Origin: JAABRB01 sp041617635
GTDB lineage: Bacteria > Pseudomonadota > Gammaproteobacteria > Burkholderiales > SG8-39
Direction of reading: 5' to 3'
Assembly: GCA_041617635.1 (NCBI GenBank)
Contig: JBFJOO010000088.1
Coordinates: 1 to 17,091 of the forward strand
Length of the DNA stretch: 17,091 nt
Below the pieces are notes generated by a model. That model saw only the letters and a program-made list of their open reading frames with translations. It did not search any database and was not told the origin of the DNA. Shown piece after piece: positions 1-6,977 of the stretch (positions are counted from its first letter, which is position 1; every line of letters begins with the position of its first letter). Both the position numbers and the translations under genes were made by a program.

Positions 1-584
1 AGCGCTGGAGCTGGACGGAGCTGCGGCCGCAGACGCTGTGCGGCTTCGCGCCCGGCACGGCGATGAGCATCGTGCCGGTCATTGCGGCGTACGCGGCAAT
101 CTGCAAGGAGCTCGGGCTGCCGCTGCGATTTCCCGGCAAGCCCGGCGCGTATCGCGCGATTTACCAGGTGACCGAGTCGACTCATCTCGCGAATGCGGCG
201 TTATGGGCCGCGACCGGCGCGCAGTGCGCCAACCAGGCCTACAACATCACCAACGGAGACTATTTCCGCTGGAGCAATCTGTGGCCACGCATCGCCGAGG
301 TCTTCGAGATGCCGCTCGCCGAGCCGCAGACGATCTCGCTCGTCGCGCACATGGCGGACAAGGGGCCGCTCTGGGATGCGATGGTGAAGAAGCACGACCT
401 GCAGCCGTACCGGTTCGACGAGATCGTCGCCTGGCCCTTCGGCGACTACGTCTTCGGCTGCGACTGGGACGTGATGACCAGCGTGACAAAGAGCCGCCAG
501 CACGGGTTTCACGACGTGGTGGATAGCGAGGAGATGTTCGTGCGGCTGCTGCGCCAGTTCCGCGCCGAGCGGATCGTTCCGTGA
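1..584 (+). CDS. PRISE-type SDR reductase, 3' part (5' end outside window)
   Basis: The reading frame is open from base 3 to the stop at 582-584, giving about 193 codons with no internal need for a start, so this is the C-terminal half of a longer protein. Its first visible residues (WTELRPQTLCGFAPG) fit the RPxxxxGFxxG segment of the extended SDR family that holds plant progesterone 5-beta-reductase and iridoid synthase (PRISE) and bacterial homologues of about 350-390 residues. The later AYNITNGDYFRWSNLWPRIAE stretch is the usual 'nucleotide-sugar epimerase-like' C-terminal region (NxxNGDxFxWxxLWP). Such enzymes use NADPH to reduce enones or related carbonyl compounds in the cytoplasm; the substrate here cannot be read. 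The Rossmann glycine motif and catalytic Tyr/Lys lie outside the window. The ATG at 63 is internal and is not the real start. Confidence 0.85.
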   Translation, partial: RWSWTELRPQTLCGFAPGTAMSIVPVIAAYAAICKELGLPLRFPGKPGAYRAIYQVTESTHLANAALWAATGAQCANQAYNITNGDYFRWSNLWPRIAEVFEMPLAEPQTISLVAHMADKGPLWDAMVKKHDLQPYRFDEIVAWPFGDYVFGCDWDVMTSVTKSRQHGFHDVVDSEEMFVRLLRQFRAERIVP

Positions 585-659
585 TAGGCCGTTGAAGAAT
601 GACATCGCGGCGACTTCGAGTGACGAATTTGGCGTGCTAGCCAAGACCCGGTCGCACGA

Positions 660-727
660 ACAAGGGGGACAGCCCCCTTGTATATCCCCCAATCGGAACA
701 AGGGGCATGGCCCCTTGTAGATCCCCC
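660..727. repeat. Two tandem REP-like hairpin units
   Basis: Two near-identical units sit 38 bases apart in the gap between convergent genes. Unit 1 pairs ACAAGGGGG (660-668) with CCCCCTTGT (673-681), 4-base loop, followed by ATATCCCCC. Unit 2 pairs ACAAGGGGC (698-706) with GCCCCTTGT (710-718), 3-base loop, followed by AGATCCCCC. Each is a perfect 9-base-pair stem and the two units are also direct repeats of each other, including the trailing C-run. There is no T-tract, so they are not classical intrinsic terminators, although they may stop or protect transcripts from both flanking genes. The layout recalls REP/REPIN-type intergenic repeats; genome-wide copies cannot be seen from here. Confidence 0.75.
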
Positions 728-769
728 ACGCGCGTGCGCGGAGTTTTTCGACACCCTGCTAACTACCGA

Positions 770-3184
770 TCAGTCGCCGGCGCAGCGAACGCCGACCATC
801 TCGAGGCCGATGTCCGGTGGATTCCCGTGCCGGTAGCTGGCGCGCAGGCAGTAGGGATTGTTGCCCCACCCGCCACCGCGCAGCGCGACCTCGCCGCTTC
901 CGCGCGCATATTCGCCGAACGTCCATTCCCACACGTTGCCCGCCATGTCCTGCATGCCGAGGGGCGCGGCACCGGACGGAAAGCTGCCGACCGGCGCGGT
1001 GCGGGTGTAGCCGTCCGAAGCGTCCGGCGCGCAGCAGCGCTCGGTGCCGAAGTTCGCGCGGCGCGGATCGCGCTGGCGGGGCGGCTCGTCGCCCCAAGGG
1101 TAGCGGCGCCCATCCGTCCCGCGCGCGGCGTACTCCCATTCCGCCTCGGTCGGCAGCCGCAGGCCACGCCATGCGCAGTACGCCGCTGCGTCCCGCGCGC
1201 TGATCTGGACGACCGGATGCTTGTCGAGGCCGGCGATGCTGCTGCCGGGCCCCTGCGGATGCCGCCAATCCGCGCCGCGCACGGCGCGCCACTGATCGGT
1301 CCACACGTAGCCCGCGCCGCTGCGCTCGGGGTCCGTGACATGGCGGGTCGCCGCGACGAACGCTGCGAACTCGCTGTTGGTGACTTCATGCCGCATCAGG
1401 CGGAAAGGACGCACCACGACCTCGCGGGGCTGCTCGTCGGGCTCCCCTGCGGTGTCGCCCATGGTGAACGTGCCGCCCGGAATCGCGATCAGCTCCGTCG
1501 CGGCGCGGTCCATGGCGGCAACCGGCGAAGTCGCGGCGCATGCGGTTCCGCCCGCGGCGAGCCACGTGCGCCACGCGGCAACGTCATGTGCGAAACGGCA
1601 GCCGGTGACTGCGGTGAGCGCGCCGATCAGATCTCCGGCGAGCCAGGGCGGATCACCGACGCGGCCGAGTCGCTCGATGAGCGCCGCGAGCGTCGCGGCG
1701 TCGCGCTGGCCGAGCTCCGCGACGACCCATGCGGCGGCCGGCGCGGGATCCGCGTACTTCTCGCCGCGGCGCGCCGCGCTGCGCCAGGGCACGCCGAGCA
1801 GCTCGGGCGGCACGCGACCGCGTCCGCTGCGCGCGAGCGCCCACAGGATCTGCCAGTCGGCCTGCTCGCCCGCCGCGACCCGACCTCCTGCGAACCCCGC
1901 CTGCGCTGGGCCGCGCGGGACGCTGCCGATGCGCTGCGCGAGTGCATCGGCTGCCGCGTCCGAGCGCAATGCAGCGATCGGCGCAAGCAGATCCGTCAAC
2001 CGGCCGCCGCGCGCCACGAATCCCGGGTAATCGGCGAGCGCGTGATCCAGTTGGGCGACGAGTTGCCCAAGATCGCCGGGCGCTAGCGGCGATGCTGCCG
2101 GCACGTCGCGCGGGGGCAACGCGCGCTCCGCAGGTGCGGGCGATTGCGGGCCGTACAGAACGCCGCGACCGTCGGCGCCGAGCATGCCCACGTACACCCG
2201 GCCGGCATAGACGGCGATGTCCACCGGCTCATCGCCATCGAAGTGCTGCGCGACGATCCAATCGTTTCCGTCCGGGCTGCGCCAGAGGGTACCGCCGCGA
2301 GCGGTCGCGGCGATGGCCCAGAGCGCATCAGACCCGGCGGCCAAGGCGCGCACTCGCGCTTGGCCAAGGCTGCGGACCGGCTCGCTCATGATGCCGTCGG
2401 TGCGCCATACGCGGGATTCGGTGCCGTCGTGATGCAGCGCATAGAGGCGGCCGCCATAGGCCGTCAGCGCGTCTGCGCTCTCGCCCGGCGGCCAGCCGGG
2501 CACCGCCTCGAGCGCATCGTTTCGCAAGCGAAAGAGCTTGATTCCCGGCTCGTTCGACGCGGAGAGGCCCGCGTAGACCACGCCTTCAAGTGCCGTCAAG
2601 CTGATCACCCGGCTGAACGAGTCTGGCGCGTTGCGATGCTCGAAAATCTGGCGCCAGATGACGCTTGCGTTCTCGGAGCGGTGCAAGGTCGCCACGAACC
2701 CGCCGGTGCCCGCATACAGCACGCCGTCGTGAGACAGGAGCGCGTGCAGATGGAGAACGCGCTGTCGAGCCGCGAAATCGCGCCACTGCCAGGCATGCCC
2801 GTCGGTCAGCATGAATTCGCCGCGCCCGACCGAGAAGCGCGCATCCTCGAACGGCCAGTACAGCAGGCCGTCGTGCACCGCCGGGCGGCCGGCGTCCTGC
2901 GAAAAGAGGTGCCGCTCGTAGCGCACTCCACCGCCGCGCGGATCGTAGCTGTAGACGTCCGCCGAATTGTGGTCCGCGTGCTTGACGCTGTTCACGAACC
3001 ACAGGCGATCGCCGAAGCCGACGAGACCCGACACCCCGGGCCACGGGCCGACGCGCGCGACCGGCACGAGCGTCGCCGTGCCGGCGTCCGCAACGGCTCC
3101 CGCGCTGTTGCCGGGCACTGCGACCAAAGCGGCGATGAAAGCGGCGACGAGCCCGGCCGAGCGCGGGCGTGAAGCGGCAGCCAC
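770..3184 (-). CDS. Exported protein: propeller-like N-terminal half plus SUMF1/FGE-like domain
   Basis: This 804-residue protein starts with a Sec-type leader (RPRSAGLVAAFIAALVAVPG, then a small-residue cleavage region near NSAGA), so it should act outside the cytoplasm. Residues about 40-350 contain repeated DGLLYW, DGVLYAG, EGVVYAG, GGRLYAL and AGRVYVG strands, as in a beta-propeller. Residues about 380-560 look helical and are unassigned. Residues about 564-804 are a formylglycine-generating-enzyme-like (SUMF1) domain: IPGGTFTMGD, HEVTNSEFAAF, LPTEAEWEYAARG, YPWGDE, MAGNVWEW and a final GGGWGNN...VGVRC. True FGEs carry two active-site cysteines near the end; here only one (about Cys779, in NPYCLRASYR) is in that region, so sulfatase maturation is doubtful. 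It lies 10 bases after the small Tat-leader gene and downstream of a Ser/Thr kinase, a common neighbourhood for SUMF1-domain proteins of unknown role. Confidence 0.88.
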   Translation of the reverse strand: MAAASRPRSAGLVAAFIAALVAVPGNSAGAVADAGTATLVPVARVGPWPGVSGLVGFGDRLWFVNSVKHADHNSADVYSYDPRGGGVRYERHLFSQDAGRPAVHDGLLYWPFEDARFSVGRGEFMLTDGHAWQWRDFAARQRVLHLHALLSHDGVLYAGTGGFVATLHRSENASVIWRQIFEHRNAPDSFSRVISLTALEGVVYAGLSASNEPGIKLFRLRNDALEAVPGWPPGESADALTAYGGRLYALHHDGTESRVWRTDGIMSEPVRSLGQARVRALAAGSDALWAIAATARGGTLWRSPDGNDWIVAQHFDGDEPVDIAVYAGRVYVGMLGADGRGVLYGPQSPAPAERALPPRDVPAASPLAPGDLGQLVAQLDHALADYPGFVARGGRLTDLLAPIAALRSDAAADALAQRIGSVPRGPAQAGFAGGRVAAGEQADWQILWALARSGRGRVPPELLGVPWRSAARRGEKYADPAPAAAWVVAELGQRDAATLAALIERLGRVGDPPWLAGDLIGALTAVTGCRFAHDVAAWRTWLAAGGTACAATSPVAAMDRAATELIAIPGGTFTMGDTAGEPDEQPREVVVRPFRLMRHEVTNSEFAAFVAATRHVTDPERSGAGYVWTDQWRAVRGADWRHPQGPGSSIAGLDKHPVVQISARDAAAYCAWRGLRLPTEAEWEYAARGTDGRRYPWGDEPPRQRDPRRANFGTERCCAPDASDGYTRTAPVGSFPSGAAPLGMQDMAGNVWEWTFGEYARGSGEVALRGGGWGNNPYCLRASYRHGNPPDIGLEMVGVRCAGD

Positions 3185-3194
3185 GCTGCGATCG

Positions 3195-3404
3195 CTACGG
3201 ACGCAGGTAGACGTAGCCTTGCTGTTGGAGCAGCGCGATCACCACCACGCCGCCTTCGTCGCGACGCACGAAGCCGTCCATGATGTTGGAGATCTCGACC
3301 TTCTGCTTGCCGGTGCTCGAGGGGGTGGTGGCGGCGGCATTGGCCTGGGCACCCACTCCCAGTGCGCTTAGCGCGCCCGCAAGAAAGCTGCGGCGGTTTC
3401 CCAT
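3195..3404 (-). CDS. Small protein with Tat-like leader, unknown function
   Basis: I do not recognise this 69-residue protein. It starts at an ATG preceded by a strong AGGAGG site (on the minus strand, about 6 bases upstream), which supports it as a real gene. The N-terminus MGNRRSFLAGALSALGVGAQ has a twin-arginine pair followed by a hydrophobic stretch and an AQANA-A cleavage-like site, typical of Tat leaders. The mature part is only about 45 residues: a Ser/Thr/Lys-rich linker, then VEISNIMDGFVRRDEGGVVVIALLQQQGYVYLRP. It contains no cysteine. It is placed between the kinase and the SUMF1-domain gene, 10 bases before the latter, so they are almost surely co-transcribed. Use of Tat for so small a product is odd: either it folds with a partner or the leader works as Sec. 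Confidence 0.75.
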   Translation of the reverse strand: MGNRRSFLAGALSALGVGAQANAAATTPSSTGKQKVEISNIMDGFVRRDEGGVVVIALLQQQGYVYLRP

Positions 3405-3468
3405 GGGTCTCCTCCTGTTCCGAAATGCGCAGAAGGACTGCTGCGCTAGCGATGGTAACGCAGGATCG

Positions 3469-3490
3469 GCGCCCCCGGACGCAGGGGCGC
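3469..3490 (-). terminator. GC-rich hairpin after the kinase gene
   Basis: A 7-base-pair stem (GCGCCCC at 3469-3475, GGGGCGC at 3484-3490, 8-base loop) lies about 19 bases beyond the kinase stop, on the side towards the small Tat-leader gene. No T-run follows, so it is more likely an attenuating or stabilising hairpin that lowers expression of the two downstream genes than a full stop. Confidence 0.3.
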
Positions 3491-3508
3491 TCGGCGCAGC
3501 GACGGGCG

Positions 3509-4690
3509 TCAGCCGACCGCGATCGCGATTGCGGCGAGAGTGGCGAGAGCGAGGATCGTCACGAGCGCCAACGGACCGCGCGCGCGGCGCGTGCGCGGCA
3601 GCGTGCGCGGGGCACTTGCCGGGCGATCGGGGGCGTCCGGGCGCACCGCGTCCGCCGACGCTTCCAGCGCGTGGCTCATGCCGGTTGCGGCGGCCAGCGC
3701 GCGCAGCCCCGCGCTCGAATCGAAGCCCCGCGAGAGCGGCAGGCGCGGGCCCGTTTCCGTTCCGATATCCGCGCGTGGCAACGGCATGGTCTGCGTGGCC
3801 GTGGCGCCGCCGACGGGGGGAGCCACCGGCCGGGGCGGGGGCGACTTCGCCCCCGCCGTCGCAGGCTTCGCCGCCCGCAAGTCGTGGGCGAGCTCTTGCG
3901 CGTCCTGGTAGCGCTGCGCCGGATCCTTCGCGATCGCGCGCGCCACGACGAGATCGAGCACCGTCGGGACGGCGGGGTTGATCCGGCTCGGCGCGGGCGG
4001 GTCGAAGCTCGCCACCCGGAACATGACCTCCTGGATATCGTCGCCGCCGAACGGCGCGATGCCGGCGAGCATCTCGTAGAGCACGACGCCGAGCGCGAAG
4101 AGATCGGCGCGCCGATCCACGCCCTGCCCAAGCAGCTGCTCGGGCGCCATGTAGCGCGGTGATCCGAGCCGCATTCCCGTCTGCGTCTTGATGTCCGACG
4201 TGCGAATGCGCGCGATGCCGAAATCCATGATCTTTGCGGTGCCGCCGCGCATCACCATGATGTTCGACGGCTTGATGTCGCGATGGACGACGCCGCGCTC
4301 GTGGGCGAACGCCAGGCCGTCGGCGACCTGCGCGGCGATGTCGACCGCGGTCGCGAGCGGGAGCTGTCCGCGCGCGAGCACGTCGCGCAGCTCCTCCCCG
4401 TCGAGCAGCTCCATCGCCATGTAGAGAACATCGTTCTCCCGCCCGACGTCGTAGACTGTCACGACGTTCGGATGGCTCAAGCCGCCCGCAGCCTTGGCTT
4501 CCTGCAGGAAGCGTGCTTCGTGGTCCGCGCGTTCCTCGCCGTCCCCGGACATGATGATGGTCTTGATCGCCACGGGCCGGCCGAGCAGGTCGTCAGCCGC
4601 CTCGTAGACGATGCCCATCGCACCGCGGCCCAGCTCTCCGAGGACTCGGTAGCGACCGATGAGACTCGCTGTCGCGACCGGATCGCTCAT
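3509..4690 (-). CDS. Membrane-anchored Ser/Thr protein kinase (PknB-type)
   Basis: The 393-residue protein carries a full Hanks-type kinase domain at about residues 13-275: glycine loop GRGAMG (21-26), ATP lysine in AIKTI (K43), helix-C glutamate (about E64), catalytic HRDIKPSN (136-143), DFG (156-158) and the GSPRYMAPEQ activation/APE segment. All catalytic residues are present, so it should phosphorylate Ser/Thr on partner proteins. A Pro/Ala-rich linker (about 280-370) follows, then an Arg cluster and one C-terminal membrane helix (GPLALVTILALATLAAIAIAVG) that ends the protein, so the kinase is tail-anchored with its domain in the cytoplasm and no external sensor. Its ATG overlaps the stop of the upstream gene (ATGA, 4687-4690), indicating translational coupling with the cyclase-homology/PEGA protein, its likely regulator or substrate. 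Confidence 0.95.
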   Translation of the reverse strand: MSDPVATASLIGRYRVLGELGRGAMGIVYEAADDLLGRPVAIKTIIMSGDGEERADHEARFLQEAKAAGGLSHPNVVTVYDVGRENDVLYMAMELLDGEELRDVLARGQLPLATAVDIAAQVADGLAFAHERGVVHRDIKPSNIMVMRGGTAKIMDFGIARIRTSDIKTQTGMRLGSPRYMAPEQLLGQGVDRRADLFALGVVLYEMLAGIAPFGGDDIQEVMFRVASFDPPAPSRINPAVPTVLDLVVARAIAKDPAQRYQDAQELAHDLRAAKPATAGAKSPPPRPVAPPVGGATATQTMPLPRADIGTETGPRLPLSRGFDSSAGLRALAAATGMSHALEASADAVRPDAPDRPASAPRTLPRTRRARGPLALVTILALATLAAIAIAVG

Positions 4691-5706
4691 CGCGTGAGTC
4701 CGCGGAAGAAATCGCGCATTTCGCGCTGCGCCCTGCGAAAGTCTTCTTTCACGCCTGACGAACTGGGCGACTGCTTCTTCGCCGCTGTCGGCGCGGAGGC
4801 CGGTCGTTGCGGCTTGGCGGGTGCGGGAGCCGGCGGCGGCGTGGGCGTCGCCACTGGAGGGGGTGGCGGGGGCGGGAAGTCGTGCCGCAGCGTGAATCGC
4901 TCGCCCGGCGCCAGCTCGACGCGCGTGGTGAGCGGCGCATGCTCGTCGGTGCGCACCACGATGGTGTGGCGACCGGGCGCAAGCTCGAGTGCCTTGAGCG
5001 GCGGCGTCAGGCCCCGAACCTGCCCGTTCACCAGGACCTCTCCCCCGGGAGTGATCGCCAACGCGACCACTGCCGGCGTGCGCGCGTTCGCCAGTGCGCG
5101 TTGCCGCGCGCGCCGGGCGACGATGCCGGCCGCGAGAATGCCGGTGACGCCGAGCGCCCCGAAGACGAGCATCCGGCGCCGGCGAAACGCGCCCGATTTC
5201 CGGCCCGGCGCGAAGACTTCGTGCGTGCGCACCGCCGCATCCGTGAAGACGCCGGCGGGCCGGAGGGACTCCGCGCGATCCGGTGCTGATTCCGCGAGCA
5301 CGTCGCGAAAGCTCCGCGAGACGAGCGTTGCGCCGGGCTGGGCGAAATTCGCGATTGATGCACCGGCCGCCAGACCGTCGCCGAACAAGGCCGGGCCGTG
5401 TCCGCCGTTCAGCGCCAGCTTGACCGGTCCGTGATTGATCCCGATCGAAAGGGGCAGCGCGGGTGCGGCGGCGCGCACGCGGTCGCCGAGGTCGAGCGCA
5501 GTGCCCGGTCCGTCGAGCAGCACGACTGCCGCGCCTTCGCGCGTCTCCACCACGATTCGCTCGGCAGCCGGGAGCGGCGCGACCGCGGCCGCGAGCGCGC
5601 CGTCCAGCGTCTCTTTCAGCTGCGCCTGCTTGGCGACCGGCCGCGTGCCGAAATCGGCGAGGCTGAAGAACACGACGGAGGCGGGGAGTGCGGTGGCTTC
5701 AGACAT
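4687..5706 (-). CDS. Degenerate cyclase-homology domain, TM helix and PEGA domain protein
   Basis: Of 339 residues, about 8-170 resemble a class III nucleotide-cyclase homology domain (VVFFSLADFGTR; LPLSIGINHGPVKLAL; FGDGLAAGASIANFAQPGA; LVSRSF). The hairpin that carries the second metal aspartate (usually GDG) here reads ETREGAAVVLL, so cyclase activity is unlikely and the fold may bind a nucleotide or a partner. An Arg cluster and one membrane helix follow (about 175-197). Outside it, about 212-278 is a PEGA domain (TPGGEVLVNGQVRG, LKALELAPGRHTIVV), a beta-sandwich linked to cell-surface interactions. Then come a proline run and an Arg/Asp-rich tail (KEDFRRAQREMRDFFRGL). It is the first gene of the module and overlaps the kinase by 4 bases. 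Topology would place the cyclase-like part on the kinase side of the membrane and PEGA outside. Confidence 0.8.
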   Translation of the reverse strand: MSEATALPASVVFFSLADFGTRPVAKQAQLKETLDGALAAAVAPLPAAERIVVETREGAAVVLLDGPGTALDLGDRVRAAAPALPLSIGINHGPVKLALNGGHGPALFGDGLAAGASIANFAQPGATLVSRSFRDVLAESAPDRAESLRPAGVFTDAAVRTHEVFAPGRKSGAFRRRRMLVFGALGVTGILAAGIVARRARQRALANARTPAVVALAITPGGEVLVNGQVRGLTPPLKALELAPGRHTIVVRTDEHAPLTTRVELAPGERFTLRHDFPPPPPPPVATPTPPPAPAPAKPQRPASAPTAAKKQSPSSSGVKEDFRRAQREMRDFFRGLTR

Positions 5707-6166
5707 GGCACGACGCTGCGGCGGCCGACCGGCCCACGGTGCGGCTAGCGCGCGGCAATGGCGAGAGGGAGGATCCGATCATGTCACCCAGCAAGAAATG
5801 CACCCGTCATCGTGCCACCGGGGCGGCGGCCGGGAGAGGAAAGTCTCCACACCGGGCGCGCGTTGAGCGCTTCCGGGTGTCCTCGGGCCGGGTCGCGCGT
5901 CTGCCGGGCGACAAAAATCGTCACTTTCCGCTGAAATTCGGCCTCGCTTCGCCTTGAAGAGGAAGGTCCGCGAGGGTGCGCCGCGAAGCGCGCGTGGCGA
6001 GCGGCGCGTCGTCGGTGCGAGTACCGGGGAAGATTCTTGCAGCAACGCCGCGCACCCGTGGTCGCCTCGCGGAGCCCCCTTGCGACTGAAAGATGATATG
6101 TTTATCATCTTTCGCGGCCGCCCATCCCGGCGCGGCTTCCCGCGCATTGAACTGGAGACCGGCCGT
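5707..6166. other. Long divergent control region between kinase module and FadR gene
   Basis: These 460 bases lie between two divergently read operons and must hold both promoters. The clearest element is the inverted repeat at 6088-6113. A 58-codon + strand reading frame at 5781-5957 has a good AGGGAGG site 8 bases before its ATG (MSPSKKCTRHRATG...), but its third-position GC is visibly lower than in neighbouring genes, the product is just Arg/Lys-rich, and I do not call it. The frame of the FadR gene stays open back to 5954, but that extension reads through the palindrome and lacks domain sequence. Confidence 0.6.
6088..6113. promoter_or_regulatory. Perfect 11+11 inverted repeat, probable FadR-type operator
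   Basis: GAAAGATGATA (6088-6098) is mirrored exactly by TATCATCTTTC (6103-6113) around a TGTT spacer. It is an A/T-rich island in a GC-rich region, 53 bases before the ATG of the FadR/FCD regulator. The core TGATA-N4-TATCA has the dyad form of GntR-family operators, so autoregulation is the simplest reading. The absence of a following T-run argues against a terminator. Confidence 0.75.
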
Positions 6167-6937
6167 ATGAGCGTGCACCGGCTGTTCGAGAGAGCGCCTC
6201 GCGCGCCGCGGGGGCCGCTCGCCGGTCGCGCCACGACGCTCTCCGCGCAGATCGTCGCTGAAGTGCGCGACGCGCTCTTCGACAAGCGCCTGCAAGTGGG
6301 CGACACGCTCGGCACCGAGAAGGACATCGCCGCGCGCGCCGGCGTCAGCCGGATCGTCGCGCGCGATGCGTTGCGCACGCTCGAGGCCCTGGGCATCGTC
6401 GAGATCAAGGTCGGCGCCGGCGGCGGCGCGCGTATCGCGCGCGGCAACCCCTGGCTCTTCGCCGAGGGTTTTGCGGTGCAGCTCGAGCTCGCGGGCATCG
6501 AGGTGCGCGAGATCATGGACGCACAGCGCGCCGTCGAGTGCGTGGCGGCGGAGCTGGCGGCCGAGCACGCCACGAGCGCGGATCTCGCCAAGCTGCGGCG
6601 CCTGCTCGACGCGGGCGCCGAGAGCATCGGCGACGTCGATGCCTATACGCGCGCGTCGCTCGCATTGCATCTCGCGGTCGCTGAGGCCTCGCACAATCGC
6701 GTGCTGGTCGTCCAGCTTATTTCGCTGCAGCACGTGGCCTGGCCGGCGCGCAACCGCACGCTCACCCGGCAGGTCGCGAGCCACATCCAGAAGGTCCACG
6801 GCGAGCTCGTCGACCTGATCGAGGCGCGCGACGCAGGCGCGGCACGCCGTCTCATGGACGAGCATGTCTCGATGATCCGTTCGCGCCGCGTCGCCGAGCG
6901 CGGCGAGAAGGGCCGGCCCGCGCAGGGTTGCTGCTGA
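6167..6937 (+). CDS. FadR-subfamily GntR transcriptional regulator (FCD domain)
   Basis: A start at 6167 gives 256 residues, the usual FadR-family length, with GGAG at 6154-6157. Residues about 20-93 form the winged helix (LSAQIVAEVRDAL, TEKDIAARAGVSRIVARDALRTLEALGIVEIKVGAGGGARI). Residues about 100-240 form the all-helical FCD ligand domain, with D157/H168 (DAYTRASLALHLAVAEASHN), H211 and H233 in the positions that usually hold a metal and a carboxylate effector. Such proteins repress catabolic operons until an acid intermediate binds. An earlier in-frame ATG at 6098 lies inside the inverted repeat and is unlikely to be used. The next gene starts 40 bases downstream and is probably co-transcribed, so the effector may be the ligand or product of that protein or of the catabolic genes to the right. 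Confidence 0.92.
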   Translation: MSVHRLFERAPRAPRGPLAGRATTLSAQIVAEVRDALFDKRLQVGDTLGTEKDIAARAGVSRIVARDALRTLEALGIVEIKVGAGGGARIARGNPWLFAEGFAVQLELAGIEVREIMDAQRAVECVAAELAAEHATSADLAKLRRLLDAGAESIGDVDAYTRASLALHLAVAEASHNRVLVVQLISLQHVAWPARNRTLTRQVASHIQKVHGELVDLIEARDAGAARRLMDEHVSMIRSRRVAERGEKGRPAQGCC

Positions 6938-6966
6938 TAGCGCGCCACGAAACCAGGGAATCCACC

Positions 6967-6973
6967 AGGAGGG
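6967..6973 (+). promoter_or_regulatory. Strong ribosome-binding site
   Basis: AGGAGGG lies 4 bases before the ATG at 6978 and fixes the start of the substrate-binding-fold gene, which excludes an upstream extension that could encode a signal peptide. Confidence 0.7.
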
Positions 6974-6977
6974 CACC

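Noticed and set aside
707..2086. Long + strand open frame of 459 codons, and similar long frames opposite 2144-3172
   Set aside because: These are antisense shadows of the SUMF1-domain gene, caused by high GC content; the products are Arg/Ala-rich without any domain.
5820..5870. GAGGAAAGTC stretch resembling the core of RNase P RNA
   Set aside because: The rest of the conserved RNase P sequence (the following GGGCTCC and the distal P4 strand) is absent nearby, so it is a chance match.
5781..5957. 58-codon + strand reading frame with a good AGGGAGG site (MSPSKKCTRHRATG...)
   Set aside because: Third-position GC is lower than in the neighbouring genes, the product is just basic and low in structure, and no family is recognised. 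The region is more simply a divergent promoter leader.
5954..6166. 71-codon N-terminal extension of the FadR regulator
   Set aside because: The extension reads through the perfect inverted repeat (as KDDMFIIF) and has no domain sequence. The start at 6167 gives the normal family length and has a GGAG site.
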